Position numbers and translations under genes: made by a program
From: Clusia tigrina
Lineage: Eukaryota; Arthropoda; Insecta; Diptera; Clusiidae
Length of the DNA stretch: 64,000 nt
Direction: 5' to 3'
Assembly (NCBI GenBank): GCA_920105625.2
Contig: OV050030.1
Coordinates: 29,382,516-29,446,515, forward strand
Shown here: piece by piece, positions 47,293 through 59,039 of the stretch
Position numbering within the stretch: position 1 is the first letter of the stretch
Layout: the number at the start of each line of letters is the position of its first letter
Notes under the pieces: generated by a model
Told to the model about the DNA's origin: nothing
The model's input: the letters and a program-made list of their open reading frames with translations, nothing else
The model's database searches: none

Positions 47293-47841
47293 TGTCACGT
47301 AATTGCCTTTCTGACAACTTATACCAAGCCTAATACTTGGATTCGTATCGCTGGATTGTGTAATAAGCAAGCAATTCCCTCTTCAATTAGAACAATTTGC
47401 TTTATTAGTATTCGTCCAACTTACTATTGGCTTTAATTGTATTTGCTTGCTTCTCACACTTGGTATTCGCTTATAGTTTGCTTCAGTTAGTCAGTTGTTG
47501 CACCACAACTTTTCTATTTACATCCGCTGCAACTGCCCATGGCTAACACGATGTCCGCTCTGCGATGATCACTGCTCAACTGCCCGTTGGAAACACGATG
47601 TTCGCTTGTTAACTCTCCTTGCTAATACGACGCTCGCTCTGCTTGCTGCCGCTCTCTGGGTTAGGCTATGATCTCTTTTCAACCACTGCTACTACTCTAA
47701 GTATTTACTTGGCCACTTTCACTTATTCCCTGATCTCGATATCAACTGTGCGGTGGCTTATATACTTTTTGTATACCAGAACTTCCACTAGCCTTTGAAC
47801 GCAATTTTCCATGCCTTCTCGCGTGTATATTTTTAGGGGTT
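47293..47841 (-). mobile_element. LTR (TGTTACG-type, second subfamily), truncated at the right by an I/LOA-like insertion
   Basis: Begins TGTCACGTAATTGCC and follows the LTR at 50552-51185 through GCGTGT ... TTAGGGGTT, where it breaks off. About 70 bp of the expected end are missing, and the I/LOA-like copy begins at once. The LTR does not resume after that element, so a deletion accompanied or followed the insertion. Confidence 0.8.
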
Positions 47842-49048
47842 ATTTGAAGCTTCTGAGCAAGGTGCAAAGAACGGCTTTTCTGTGCATTGCTGGGGCTTTA
47901 AGGACCACTCCAACTAATGCATTAGAATTGATAATCAACCCGCGTATATTAGAGTTGGTAGGGAAACAAGTGGCCGCCGCATAAACGATAAGGCTGAAAT
48001 TTTCCGCGCTATGACATGAAGGGTATATTCGTCACTCGACTATCGTGCCTACATGGAGTAGTTTCATCCAACACCTTGGTTACTCTATATCTAATCTCCG
48101 TCTGGAAGAGAGTGGCAAACATTTATGCCATGGAGAAGTGAATTGCTACATCGACGGATCCAAACTTGACGATAGAGTCGGCTTTGGAGTTTTCAGAAAA
48201 GAAGTGGGACAGGAGCTTTCGTTCCGTGTCCCCGACCACTGCAGTGTTTATCAAGCAGAGGTCCTAGCCATAAAGGAGGTAGCCGTCTACTTAAGTAGTC
48301 ACGCCGTAACAAAGCCCATTATAAATATCTACTCGGTTAGCCAGGCGGCCATCAAGTCTATGAACTCGGTGGCACTGAAATCAAAGGTTGCTCAGGACTG
48401 CAGGGCAGCCCTAAATGATATCAGTACCGTTTTTAGGGTACGCCTAATATGGGTTTCGTAGAATAGGGATATGGAGGGGAACTGTAGGGCTGATGTCTTA
48501 TCCGGAAGATGCGAGGTTGGAATACTATTTGCCACCTGTAAACTGATGCTGAAGGATAGGGTCGTGCGTGAGGCCAATGGGTCTTGGGCACACGAGGGCA
48601 CTTGCTTAACGACTAGGCTAATGTGGCCAGAGCTTAAGAGGAGGAAATCTAGAGACTTGATTGCCCTGTCCAGTGAAGATATCTCTAAGGTCGTGGCTTG
48701 TATAACTGGTCATTGGCTATTTGGCAGACATGCTCTCAGGGTGGGAGTATTCTCTCATGAACACTGCAGAAGCTGTGGGGATGAGGAGGAGGAGACTGTA
48801 GAACATCTCTTCTATCTTTCTGTCTTTCTGGGTAGAAGCAGAGCGGACTCTTTAGGCAAATACGCTTTTAACTGTCTTACAGAAGTGTCTGGCGCGAAGG
48901 TCAAACAAATCCTGCCCTTTATTAGGGCTTCGAAATGGTTTGACGAGTAAATCAGTGGTGCGTTGTTAATCGGTGGTATCACAATGGACGCATGGTGGGC
49001 TGAGTGAGTTAGTCTGTAGACCGGCTACCACGATAACCAAACCTAACC
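47842..49048 (+). mobile_element. I/LOA-like non-LTR retrotransposon, 5'-truncated (copy 2)
   Basis: The plus frames read YLKLLSKVQRTAFLCIAGAL, RTTPTNALELI and LVGKQVAAA. Then 48045-48461 carries RNase H: NCYIDGSKLDDRVGFGVF, HCSVYQAEVLAIKEVA, YSVSQAAIKSMNS (third acidic residue changed to Val), and 48471-48950 carries NCRADVLSG. The C-terminal domain has SSEDISKVVACITGHWLFG and HCRSCGDEEEETVEHLFY (C-C-H, last Cys changed). One TAG separates the two frames. The 3' end is ACGATAACCAAACCTAACC. The RNase H and C-terminal frames are longer and cleaner than in the copy at 4171. Confidence 0.85.
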
Positions 49049-50551
49049 ATTATATAAAGTAAATGGTGTTAAGTATTTATGAATTGATTTTCTACGTAAA
49101 GAAAATAATTTCATTAAAGCCTCTCACTGCCAAAAAATTTTTGATAGTCGTTTTTATACTCATCACCTGCAAAATAGTGCAAAGTTTTTACTCCCATTAT
49201 TCTTTATTACCTTTTTTACATGCCTCCAGACCACAAAAATGCATACCTTCGGATAATGCATGCCTCGCCATTTGACACAGTCAGTCCCACAAATTAAGCA
49301 AAGTGCCAGTTTGTGCAGAAGTGGGGGCTGATGTGAAATAAAACCCAAAGAAGTAACAACTTCCTTCAAATCTAATTATTTTAATTACACTTTTGTGTGC
49401 ACTTTTCAAGCAAACCGCCATTTTGAAACTTTTTAATTTTCTGCGCCACTTGTCTAAAATACTGAAAAAATAGCAGCACATAAAATTGTTCAGTACTCGT
49501 ATCAAAAGAATTGCATAAAAGGAAATCCCTTAGAAAATCGCAATGAAAGACATTCACACACACACACCCACACACACGAACACACAGAAAGAAATGCATT
49601 TGGGCCGGTCGCCCAGAAGTGGGCAATAATTTTGGAAAACTATAATAAAAGGGGAAAAATGTGGCATTTGCGAGCGGTTTAAAGAATTTTAATTGAAAAT
49701 CTGCAACATTTGCAATTTCCTTTAATTTTGCCATTTCGCTTCCTGATGCCAGAGTTTTTCTTTGGCTTTGGAAGCGCTGTAAAAAAGTTAGTGAAATAAA
49801 TGACGCTCTGTAATTTTTGGGCTTCATTAAAAATAATGCGCTGCCATTAACTCGAACTTTGTGTGGCATTCAGTGCGTTTTACTCCGTTGACCGGCCATT
49901 TTAATTCCCCTGCATTCCTGCGAAATTTTTAACCATTTTGAATATTGTCTCATCCTATTCACCGCCATGCTCGACTGCACTCGCTTTTATGCGTAGCCGT
50001 ACGTGCGTTAAAGTTAATGTTTCAATTTTGGCGCAAAATCATTTGCATCTGTGGCGCCCGCCCGGCACAATTGATTTCCGTTTCAAATTCCTTTTCGGGT
50101 TCATTTTATGGCGCTGTCATTAAAAGGCCCCCATTAAATGAATCGCAATAATTGCGACACCTTTCTATGAAAAGGGTCAGTCGAAAGGATGGTAAGGGCA
50201 ATAGTCCTGGGGAGAGTTGTGTATACCAGAATAATATTTTGTGCTTTAAAGGGTGCAATGAAATGTTCATGTTTAAATTACTATATAATAAATTATTATT
50301 TGTATTATACCCAGCGACTATTTCTTAAAAGTTCGAATGCACATAATTATCCAGTTAATAACATTAAACGGTTGTTTATCAATCAAATAAAGTTTTATAT
50401 ATTTAAGACAACTTCAGGAAAAATTCGAGTATGATAGTAGTAGCATGAAATGGGAGCTGGTACTCTTGTTGGAATCGCAGCTCCTGTTATCCGTTAAGCA
50501 ATCAAAAATATTGATACGCAGTTAAATGCTCTTTAAGCAGTTGGTTAATAT
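49049..50551. other. Gene-free spacer
   Basis: No gene supported. A CA/CCACACA microsatellite lies at 49555-49585. The block 49600-50150 is less AT-rich, with overlapping short frames on both strands and no coding signature. Confidence 0.45.
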
Positions 50552-51185
50552 TGTTACGTAATTGCTTATCAGACAATTTTTACCAAGCTCCTTACTTGAA
50601 TTCGTATCGCTGGAATGTGTAATAAGCAAACAATTCCTTCTTCAGTTGAAATAATTGGCTTTATTCGTATTCGTCCAACTCATTATTGGTCTTAAAAGTT
50701 TGCTCGCTTCTCACACTTCGTATTCGCTAACGTTTGCTTCAGTTAGTCAGTTGCTGCACCACAATGTTTTACTCACATCTGCTTCAGCTGCCCGTTGCTA
50801 AAACGATGTCCGCTCTGCGACGCTCTCTCGTTGCTAACACGACGCTCACGCTGCTTGCTGCCACTCTCGGGATTCGGGAGTGATCCGTTTTGCCACTGTC
50901 ACTGGTTAACTCATCTGCTACTACGATGTTTATTTCGGCTATGTTCACTGTTTCACTGCTGCTGTTACTACTTGTGCACTTGTTAACTTCCACTTATTTA
51001 CTCATCCTGATCTCTTGTGTGCAGTCGCTTATATACCTCTTACACAAGAGAACCCCAACCAGCCTCCACACGAGAACCTCAAACAGACTTCGCATGCCTT
51101 CTCGCGTGTGCAATGATTAGGGGTTGAAATCGACGCTCACCCTAAAACCATCAACAAAACCGGATGGCGTCTCGATTTCGTAACA
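50552..51185 (-). mobile_element. Solo LTR (TGTTACG-type, second subfamily)
   Basis: 634 bp with terminal inverted repeats TGTTACG / CGTAACA, flanked on both sides by ATAT (50548-50551 and 51186-51189). On the minus strand it has TATATAAG (51036-51029), AATAAA near the far end, and a body rich in GCTGCTTG / AACACGACGCTC repeats. It aligns to 47293-47841. No gag or pol adjoins it. Confidence 0.9.
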
Positions 51186-51924
51186 ATATGTTCCTTTAAT
51201 TGTTGTTGAAGAGCACTGAGCAATTCCCTTTTCCCTTGCATGTTTTGTTTCTTCTTCACTTATATTTTCTTAGGTTTTAATTTTAGTATTGCTCACCACG
51301 TTTCTAAGATTACTACAGAGAGTACTGGAAACAATCCATCAATACATGAAAACTATAGCCATTGCGATTGAAAGTCTATGATGTACTACGTCATTAAGGA
51401 TATTTACACCTATATATCAAAGAGGTGCAGTCTCGATCGCGGTCAGTATATAACAACGACTGGCACAGCACACACCGGATCGATGCGCTCTGTTTTGCTT
51501 GGTTTGCTTTTAGCCTTCAACTGTGACCTGCAGAATGCATATATTCTAAGTAATCAAACTGTGTCATTTGTTTTGCTTGTTTTATTGTTTGCCTATAACT
51601 AACTGTGACCTGTAAAATGCATGTATTCTAAGTAATCAAACTGTGTCATTTATTTTGCTCTGTTTGTATTCAGCGTACAACTGCGACATAATCACTGTTA
51701 ACTTTTCATTTACTTAACTATTCACTCTTCCCTACTTTTCGACTCTTTCATTTACTTAACTGCCCACTCTTCTCTAGTTTTCGACTCTTTCATCTACTTA
51801 ACTTCTCACTCTTCTATACTCTACTTAACTTATCACATTTTAAATATAGGTGTTACTTTTATTTTTATGCATACGCCCTATTGACTCCCTACTCTGTACT
51901 ATCAAAATGAAAGAAGTATGGAAC
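51186..51924. repeat. Region of short tandem duplications
   Basis: Two roughly 80-bp copies lie head to tail (51522-51603 and 51604-51681), each with GTGACCTG(C/T)A(G/A)AATGCAT and TTCTAAGTAATCAAACTGTG. Downstream, a 47-bp unit with TTTCGACTCTTTCAT and ACTTAACT repeats about 2.5 times (51700-51815). A TATA-like GTATATAACAACGACTGGC sits at 51447-51465. The area may be part of another LTR or element that I cannot name. Confidence 0.6.
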
Positions 51925-53003
51925 TTTCTAACGACTCTATTTTCTGCCGTGGTATCCTCAACGGTGTCCAGGAGTCGTACACAGTAATTTTTCACACTTT
52001 TAACTTTTTTGTCCTTATTTGTTAATTTATTATTAATAAAACTTACTGGTTCACAATAATTCTCGGATTTATTTAATCTCACTTGATTGTCCTTATGATG
52101 CCTCTGCCTATCATTAGATCCTGTAGTCGCTGATGTAGTCCAAGTTGCTTATGTTCGTTATGTCACTGATTTTCCTGATGTCGGTGACGTAGTCCAAGCT
52201 GCGTATGTTCCATATCATCGATATCTCGGCTGTGGTTAATACGTTGGAAATCCTTAACGAATCCTTTTCCCACTTTAAACATTTCTTTTTCCACTTCGAA
52301 TTCTTGTTATTCCACCTCGAACGTTTGTTATACCACCTCGAATACTTGGTGCTTTCCACCATGAACGCTTGTAATTCCACCTCGAACGCTTGTTATTCCA
52401 CCTCGAACGTTTGTTATTCCACCTCAAACACTTGTTATTCCACACCGAAGCATTGTTCTTCCACCTCGAACACTTGTTCTTCCACACGAATACTTGGTTT
52501 TTTGAACGCTTGTTATTCCACTTCGAATACTTGTTCTTCCACACGAATACTTGGTTTGTTCCACCACTAACTCTTGTAATTCCACTTCGAACGCTTGTTA
52601 TTCCACCTCGAATGTTTGTTATTCCACCTCGAACACTTTTTATTCCACAACGAACCTTTGTTATTCCACCTCGAACACTTGTTATTCCACACCGAACGTT
52701 TGTTATTCCACCTCGAACACTTGTTACTCCACAACGAAGCTTTGTTCTTCCACCTCGAACACTTGTTCTTCCACACGAATACTTGGTTTTTTGAACGCTT
52801 TGTTATTCCACCCTGCAAGATTCTCAATCACTTTTTAACCTACTAGAAGTTTAACGTTGAGAATTTGAGAATTCGTTTCATACAAAAAGAACGAAACAAA
52901 GGAAGTCGAAATCTGACTCGCCTGCTTTGAGATTTTTTTTATAATTTGAACAAAAAGATTTCATGTGGGTGAAATTTGTCAGTGGACAAATTTCATCTTC
53001 ACA
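51925..53003 (-). mobile_element. LTR related to 40322-40930, greatly expanded by minisatellite
   Basis: The right end (minus start) TGTGAAGATGAAATTTGTCC, then AGTCAGATTT and GATTGAGAATCT, matches the start of the LTR at 40322 in inverse orientation. The far end (51925-52020) matches its end more loosely (CTGTG-ACGA--CCTGGACAC). The middle is replaced by a 21-bp minisatellite and a 54-bp duplication. The total is about 1080 bp against 609 bp. The left border is an estimate. Confidence 0.65.
52262..52815. repeat. 21-bp minisatellite within an LTR
   Basis: About 26 copies of a unit near GTTATTCCACCTCGAACACTT, with variants (AACGTTT, AACGCTT, TTCTTCC). A higher-order pattern shows: the segment with CTTCCACACGAATACTTGG followed by TTTTTTGAACGC recurs about 289 bp apart (near 52455-52518 and 52744-52808). 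The array keeps open frames on both strands because the unit is a multiple of three, so the frames are not evidence of a gene. Confidence 0.9.
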
Positions 53004-54559
53004 ACTTCACAACAACAACAACACTTCTGGGTCACATGTGTCGTTTTATTTTCTCAGAAGTACGTCCTTTATCATGAATTTCACAGGTATTGAAAATATA
53101 ATTGGATGAGTTTGTTTTAAAATCACCAAATAATAATTGTTGAAGTCTTTTAGGATGTCTGTCCATCCCCATATATCAAAAAATCCTTACCCAAACTGCA
53201 ACGCCCCTACCAATACACCATCTACTACTGCCTCAACTTCGCTCCGTTTTCGGGAAATGAAAATTCCAATTCCAACAGGAAATCATGGATAATTGCAGCT
53301 AATAATTTGCGGACCACAATCGAGCATCATGCTTTCATATGATAATAATCCTCACATTTACCAATTGTTTAATAAAATTCAGCATTGTGTGCAAATAAAA
53401 AAAACAATGCCAACTCTTCAATTTGCAAAGCTAATAAATGCAAATTAAATAAATCAATAAATAAATAAATTTCGATGCAAATAATGTAATATTGTCCAGC
53501 GGAAAATACAATCAAATTGGCGAAGTTATGCGGAACGAAAATTCCACAACGCTTTGCTGTTACTGCTCTGCCCTGGAGTGCTTCGGAAGAGTGTTTCAAC
53601 TCACACCAGAGCAGCAGCAGCAAAAAACATGATATCATCGTTTACAGCAAATTATTTTGGTTGATTTTATTTAAATCGCTTGTAGAGGGGATTACCACAT
53701 TCCTCCAGTAACCAGCACCCAGCAACAGCTCCAACTGACATTGCGCCGCATGCCAAAAAAAGGTATTTATGCGAAGTGTAAGGTACGCAAAAAGCGTATG
53801 GAAAAATGGCATACAAATTTGCGCCTTAAATCACTTTGTGCGGAAATCTGCGGTTTGTTGTTGTTGCTGCATTATCCTTTTAGCTTCACCACTCTTTTTT
53901 TATTCATTTTTATGGACATTGTTGTAGTTATTTGGAAAATCCCTTTGAATGCGAGCGTGCAGGAACGCAGCGCAAAATATAAAAAAATAAGAGTATATAT
54001 GGAAAAGCAAAATTTTCCAATTCATTCAAATAAAAGTAACCACAGTTAAAATTTTATTTCACAGAAAACATATTTCCAACTTAAACATACACGGAGTCGT
54101 ACAAGCGTTCACATGAATTCCATATGAGTGTGGATATACTCGAATATGCTTGTGTGTAAGTGCTCTGCTGAGCTTTGCAAAGAGTTTCCAACATCACGTT
54201 TTGTACGGCCTTTGTTGTTGTATGGAGGCAATTTCTTTTGAAGTTGTATGTACGGAAGGAAAATGCTTCAAATTTTATTAACATTCACGAAAAAATATCA
54301 CTTAAATATTTAAAATATTAAATATGCAGTTAACTTTTAATAGTTTATGATTGTGAGTTAAAATATATTTCCCGGTGAATCAGGAGTTGCCAGCAGGTAC
54401 CAGAGCTTTGCAGTGGCGACAGAACCTCCAGTGACCTTAAAGAATTTGGGGAGTATTGTAGCATATAGATTAGGCGTGTGCGAATACGGTATCCGCACAT
54501 CCACTCGGAGACATCTAGTCCATTATGACCCCCTTCAAAAATGCCAAGACGAGGCATAC
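53004..54559. other. Gene-free spacer
   Basis: No supported gene. Contains an AATAAATA run at 53445-53470 and GCAGCAGCAG at 53612-53622. Frame 53741-54049 has an ATG and 102 codons but no family signature. Confidence 0.4.
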
Positions 54560-56250
54560 TTCCCCTTACCAGCGATTTCCATATACATTGAACGTACCAT
54601 CCCTATTAAACCATTTGGTTTTCCAGATGAAAGTGAGAAGATCCGATAAGGCCACCTTCGTTATCTCTGTGAAGCTTGTGAAGAAGCGCGACCCCAAAAA
54701 TTTAAGTCGTTTCAACTGTAGCCTTGGACATTGACATATAAAGTGATGAGTCGACTCTGTCTCTTCTTCATCATGGCAACTCCTATATAGCCCGCTCGAT
54801 GGAATACGCCAATGTTGAAGCATTGGTGCGATAGCACAATTCCCGTTAAGCACTCTTACTGCAGGTTTGTTGCGCCCTAAAACAACCTTCGTTCTCTTCA
54901 TGTCTAACCTAGGCCATAAGGCCCGTGAGACGTCACAGTCGTCACGATTAGTTCATAAGTTATTTGTCACCGCAATAGTGAATTCAGGGTAATGACCCCC
55001 GTAAGCACTCTTACTGCGGGTTTGTTGAGCCCTAAATGAACCTTCGTTCTCTTCATGTCTAACCTAGGCCATAAGGCCCGTGAGACGTCACAGTCGTCAC
55101 GAATAGTCCATAAGTTATAAGTTATAATTTATGCTCCTAAACAGTTCACATATCGGGATTTGTATTGAGGTATCTGCTTCGTTAAAGTCCCGTTTTGGCC
55201 ATCTCGTCCGTTACTTCATTCCCTTCTATATCGCTATGTCCGGGAACCCAGCAAATTGAGACCTTGTGGGGTCCAATGTTCAGTAGTGAGGTACGAAATT
55301 TTATTACTAACTTCGATTTAAATGTCTTGGATTCTATTGCCTTAGGAGCCGCGTGACTATCCACATAGATAGCAATATTCCAGGGTCGAATTGTACTACT
55401 TTGTATCAGCCTGGCCGCTTTCCCAATTGCATAGACTTCGGCCTGAAAGACGCTGAATGCATCTGGCAGCCGATATGACTATCTTGCCTGCAAGCCTTCC
55501 CAGAAGACACCCGCCCCCGTTCCACTCTCCATCTTTGAGGCGTCAGTGTAGATGATAATGTCAGAATTACCCGTTACAGAGCCTGACTCCCAGTCTTCCC
55601 TGGTTGGATAGAGAGTTGGAATTCTAGCTGTGAAGTCTAGAGTAGAAGTCATGTAGTCTGTATCCGTTTCTAAGTGAGGCGTAACTACCCTTTGATCCTT
55701 CCGTTTTATTTCGCTCAAAATTGTACACTGCCCATAGTTGGCAGATGTCCACGTTTTGCACTCCCTCAGTCTGAGAGCACACTTGGCGGCACAGCAATGA
55801 ATGAACACTCCTAGCGGTAAGAGGTGAAATAATATATTTAAGCCTTCTTGAGGCGCGCTACTTACAGCCCCTGAAATTCACAGGCTAGCTAGTTTTGTAC
55901 TTTTCCAATACGGTTTTGATTACATTTCCTTCCCAACGCCTTCCACCAGACGATGAACCCGTAGGTGATAGTCGGTCTAGTGATTGTGGTGCGCATCCCA
56001 TACACAATGTACGGTGACAATCCCCATTTTTTCCCAAAGATCCTTTTACAGGTATAGTATGCAGCGAAACCCTTCTTTATTCTCTCCTCAATATTCCTTT
56101 TCCAATTTTACCTGCATGGTACTTAAGTATCTTGTTTCTGAAGAAAGACTCAACGTTACCCTACTTAACTTCCGGAAAGGGAACTCAGGTATTTTTGTTT
56201 TCTTTGTGAACAAAACTAGCTCCGTCTTAGTAGGGTTAACCCCAGGACTA
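54560..56250 (-). mobile_element. I/LOA-like non-LTR element with complete RNase H domain
   Basis: From about 56250 down on the minus strand: GVNPTKTELVLFT, YLSTMQVKLEKEY-like (YLG block), GLSPYIVYGMRTTITRPTITYGF, then CCAAKCALRLRECK. RNase H follows: IIIYTDASKMESGTGAGVF, DAFSVFQAEVYAIGKAA, IAIYVDSHAAPKAIES, ICWVPGHSDIEGNEVTDEMAKTG, with all four acidic positions present and one stop after EGLQAR. Next is a duplicated stretch, then MLQHWRIPSSGLYRSCHDEEETESTHHFICQCP, the C-terminal knuckle with its first Cys replaced. It is distinct in sequence from the copies at 4171 and 47842. Confidence 0.85.
54841..55122. repeat. 156-bp-period direct duplication inside the element
   Basis: About 120 bp at 54841-54964 recur at 54997-55120 at high identity (shared TCTAACCTAGGCCATAAGGC and GTGAGACGTCACAGTCGTCA), with about 33 bp between. 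The duplication falls between the RNase H and C-terminal domains. Confidence 0.9.
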
Positions 56251-56794
56251 AAATAAATGTTCAAAGGAAATGAGATAAATTCATGTTTTCAAAGTCAATT
56301 ATCCTAGTTTACTTAATATGTGTTTACGGTGTGTCTTCCCGCAAATCTTCTTCCATGTGACTTGCAGAGTCCTGTGTCTAGTGTAATATTTGTAGTATTC
56401 AATGGAAGCAATTTACATTGAGCCATTGAACGTAGTTACGTTTTAAGAACTTGACATGATGATTTGTTTAATTGCGTTATAAATTATCCACCAAACTTTC
56501 GGAGACCTTTCTGATTGGGTAGGCCAATTTTATCAACAAAATATGTTAAAGTCGGAGTATATTATAAGCGGTCGGAATATGAGCAAGTAAGCAACATACT
56601 AATGCCTCTACAAATGTTTAATAACCATGGTGAAAATTGGTAACCATAATGAGGAAAGTAGAAAGAAGATGGAGTAGCTCCACATGCACAATAACAAGGG
56701 TCATGTCCACATCGTACGGTACTCATTAAACCAAATATATGTTGGCACTCCCGAAAAAGGATTGCAGAATGATTGTAATAGGCATACTGTCTAA
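56251..56794. other. Gene-free spacer
   Basis: No recognisable gene between the two element remnants. Confidence 0.4.
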
Positions 56795-57115
56795 CGCCAA
56801 TACATGCTACAAGTATGGGTCTTACGAACAACGACGATTGTAGCAACTGTGGGGAGCAGGGCATACTGGAAACTTTCAAGTAGTATCTTGTCCCTATGCT
56901 CCGCAATCTCAAAAGCACGCCTGACACACCTGGGAGGGACTGGACGAGGTCTCAGCAATAGGGATGGTCTTGCTTTAAAAGTTCGCTAAGGGCGTTTCCT
57001 TTTTACTGCACCATATTATGACTCTTAAATGGATGTACATCTGGCATCGCAACGGACCTTGCATGTCTATTTTCAGCCATCACGGCCAGTCAGGTTAGCC
57101 TAACCTAAAGTTGCT
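56795..57115 (+). mobile_element. 3' end of an RNase-H-type non-LTR element
   Basis: The plus strand reads NDDCSNCGEQGILETF, then after a frame change CSAISKARLTHLGG, the C-terminal knuckle region. The 3' untranslated part has TGGCATCGCAACGGACC and TTTTCAGCCATCACGGCCAG, ending GGTTAGCCTAACCTAAA. The TAACC-like terminus is shared in style with the copies at 4171 and 47842. Confidence 0.6.
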
Positions 57116-59039
57116 CTCCATTCCAACCCATCAATACAATTACACTGCATTTATTCAGAAATATGCCCACCATTTTGGACCTAAGTTTTTATATAAAATC
57201 AAAATTCCACCCAACAATATTTTAGCAAACCAACCTTGAAGCACTTTGTCCAACTTTTACATGAAACATCATCATTTAAATGGACAACCTCTCTCCAAAA
57301 GCTTAAAATTTACACACAATTTTTCATTTCAATATTTTGTTGCCGCAGTCGGCTTAAGTAATAAATTTATCAACCGCAAATACTGCGCGTATTTAAAAAA
57401 GGGATTAAAACTTATCAGACACGCTGGCAGCCATACAGCAGCATGCCTGCAACTAATAACCCCATCGCTCCAAGCTTCAGGTATTATCGCAACCACAACA
57501 GCGTGGTAATTGGAAATGGCATTCAAATGAAAGAGGATTTCCTACAATTTTTCTACAACCCCTCGCCTGACCGACCGTCCCACCATCATACAACCTTGAC
57601 ACAAAGCTTGGCAGAATAGTGACAAGTAAAAACGCTCGTCTAACATGGCGTTTTATGTAGTTTCCTCTCTCTAAACGTACGAGTAGTATTAATCCGAACT
57701 TGCTGCTAATTAGAGTCTATGACTTGCATGTCTGTGGGGCTGGAACCCTCCAGAATTGTTAGAAAAGGCAAACGCTTCAAACGCACCACTTAATCTTGCA
57801 GAAATCCGCTTTCAAATGCTTGTATGTGGGTGAGTATGAATCTTAATTATTTATTTGTCTGCATGAGGCTTATGCAGCGATACTCTTGTATGAGGCCCCC
57901 AAGTGGGTGGCAGCATTAAACGCTTCGAGCTACTCGTCTACCGTAGCTGCACATCTTCCTACGATACGGTGCGGGTTCAATGATAAACTGCCAAACCAAT
58001 AAACCATATAATGTCAAAAATGAATGCTGCTTTAATAATTACTCAACGATTTCTGAGTCCATACCTGCTCTCCAATCCCCCAACGAAGCTGATACACTTC
58101 CTCAACCTTGCAATTACATACACCATTAAGTTTCACTCTTTAAGGTTGGGTGTATTTCCACATACATAAACACATAGAAACACATTCACTCACTCATAGA
58201 CACACACTTGCATAGGCACACACACGCAAACACTCAGCCATGTACCCTTACAAATGTTTCGTATTTGGGGGATTGTAGCCCAAAGGATACATTTGCGGCT
58301 CGGGAGCCATCGAGTGTGGGGTGTGTGCATTCACCACCCTGCCGCCGCTGCATCAGGGTTTTTGCATCATTACAGTCGTCATAATTTTCCATTAGCTTTA
58401 TTACACAGAGTATCAAAAGTCAACAGCGTCATGGTGATTATTTTTATACGGTATTAACGTCTTTGGTTACGGTAAGTTGTGTTTGGAAGGTGGTACACTG
58501 CGGCTGGTTCGATAAGAGCACGCCCGCGTGCCACCCTCTTCAACTAATGAGAATTTATATTACTGCAATTAATCTTACATATCTAATAGTTTTAATCCTT
58601 ACAGTAACAAAGCAAGTGGATATAAAAACAAATTTCAAAATTATTCAAGGCGTCTTCGACCTGAATTTACGAATTTTCCAATCTTGGTTACATCTGAAAT
58701 TTAATACAAAATATCCCCATTTACAATAGGAAGCTTAGTAGCGCTTCTCTTCAATCTTAATGGTGTTTACGATGGGGCAAAATACAAGAGATATGATGAG
58801 GGCAACAATATTGGGAAGAATAACTTTGTTCTCTTTGGTTTGACTTCGTTCCAAACAAAGAAAAACAAAATCCTATCAAACAAGTAATAAAGAGAAAAAG
58901 CTTGAAAATTAATAAAAAGATTTCTTTATTATTAAAAAATAAAAGTTAAAAAAAATATGAAAGAACAAAATAAACAAAAAACACGAAAAAAATTTCAAAA
59001 GACAAAAAGTAGCTACTCTCATAAGCATATGAATCTTCA
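57116..59039. other. Gene-free spacer with one possible short exon
   Basis: CA/CACTCA simple repeats at 58160-58235. On the minus strand, 58331-58257 holds a short frame from ATG (MHTPHSMAPEPQMYPLGY and a few more residues) ending at a plausible donor TT|GTAAGG. It could be a first coding exon, but there is no second exon in view and no homology I can name. The remaining DNA shows nothing. Confidence 0.35.

Noticed and set aside
49381..49869. 162-codon minus-strand frame
   Set aside because: It runs through a CA microsatellite (CVRVCGCVCVN) and has no family features.
52390..52794. 134-codon frame of repeated heptapeptides
   Set aside because: The 21-bp minisatellite unit is divisible by three, so all frames stay open or closed together; there is no gene context.
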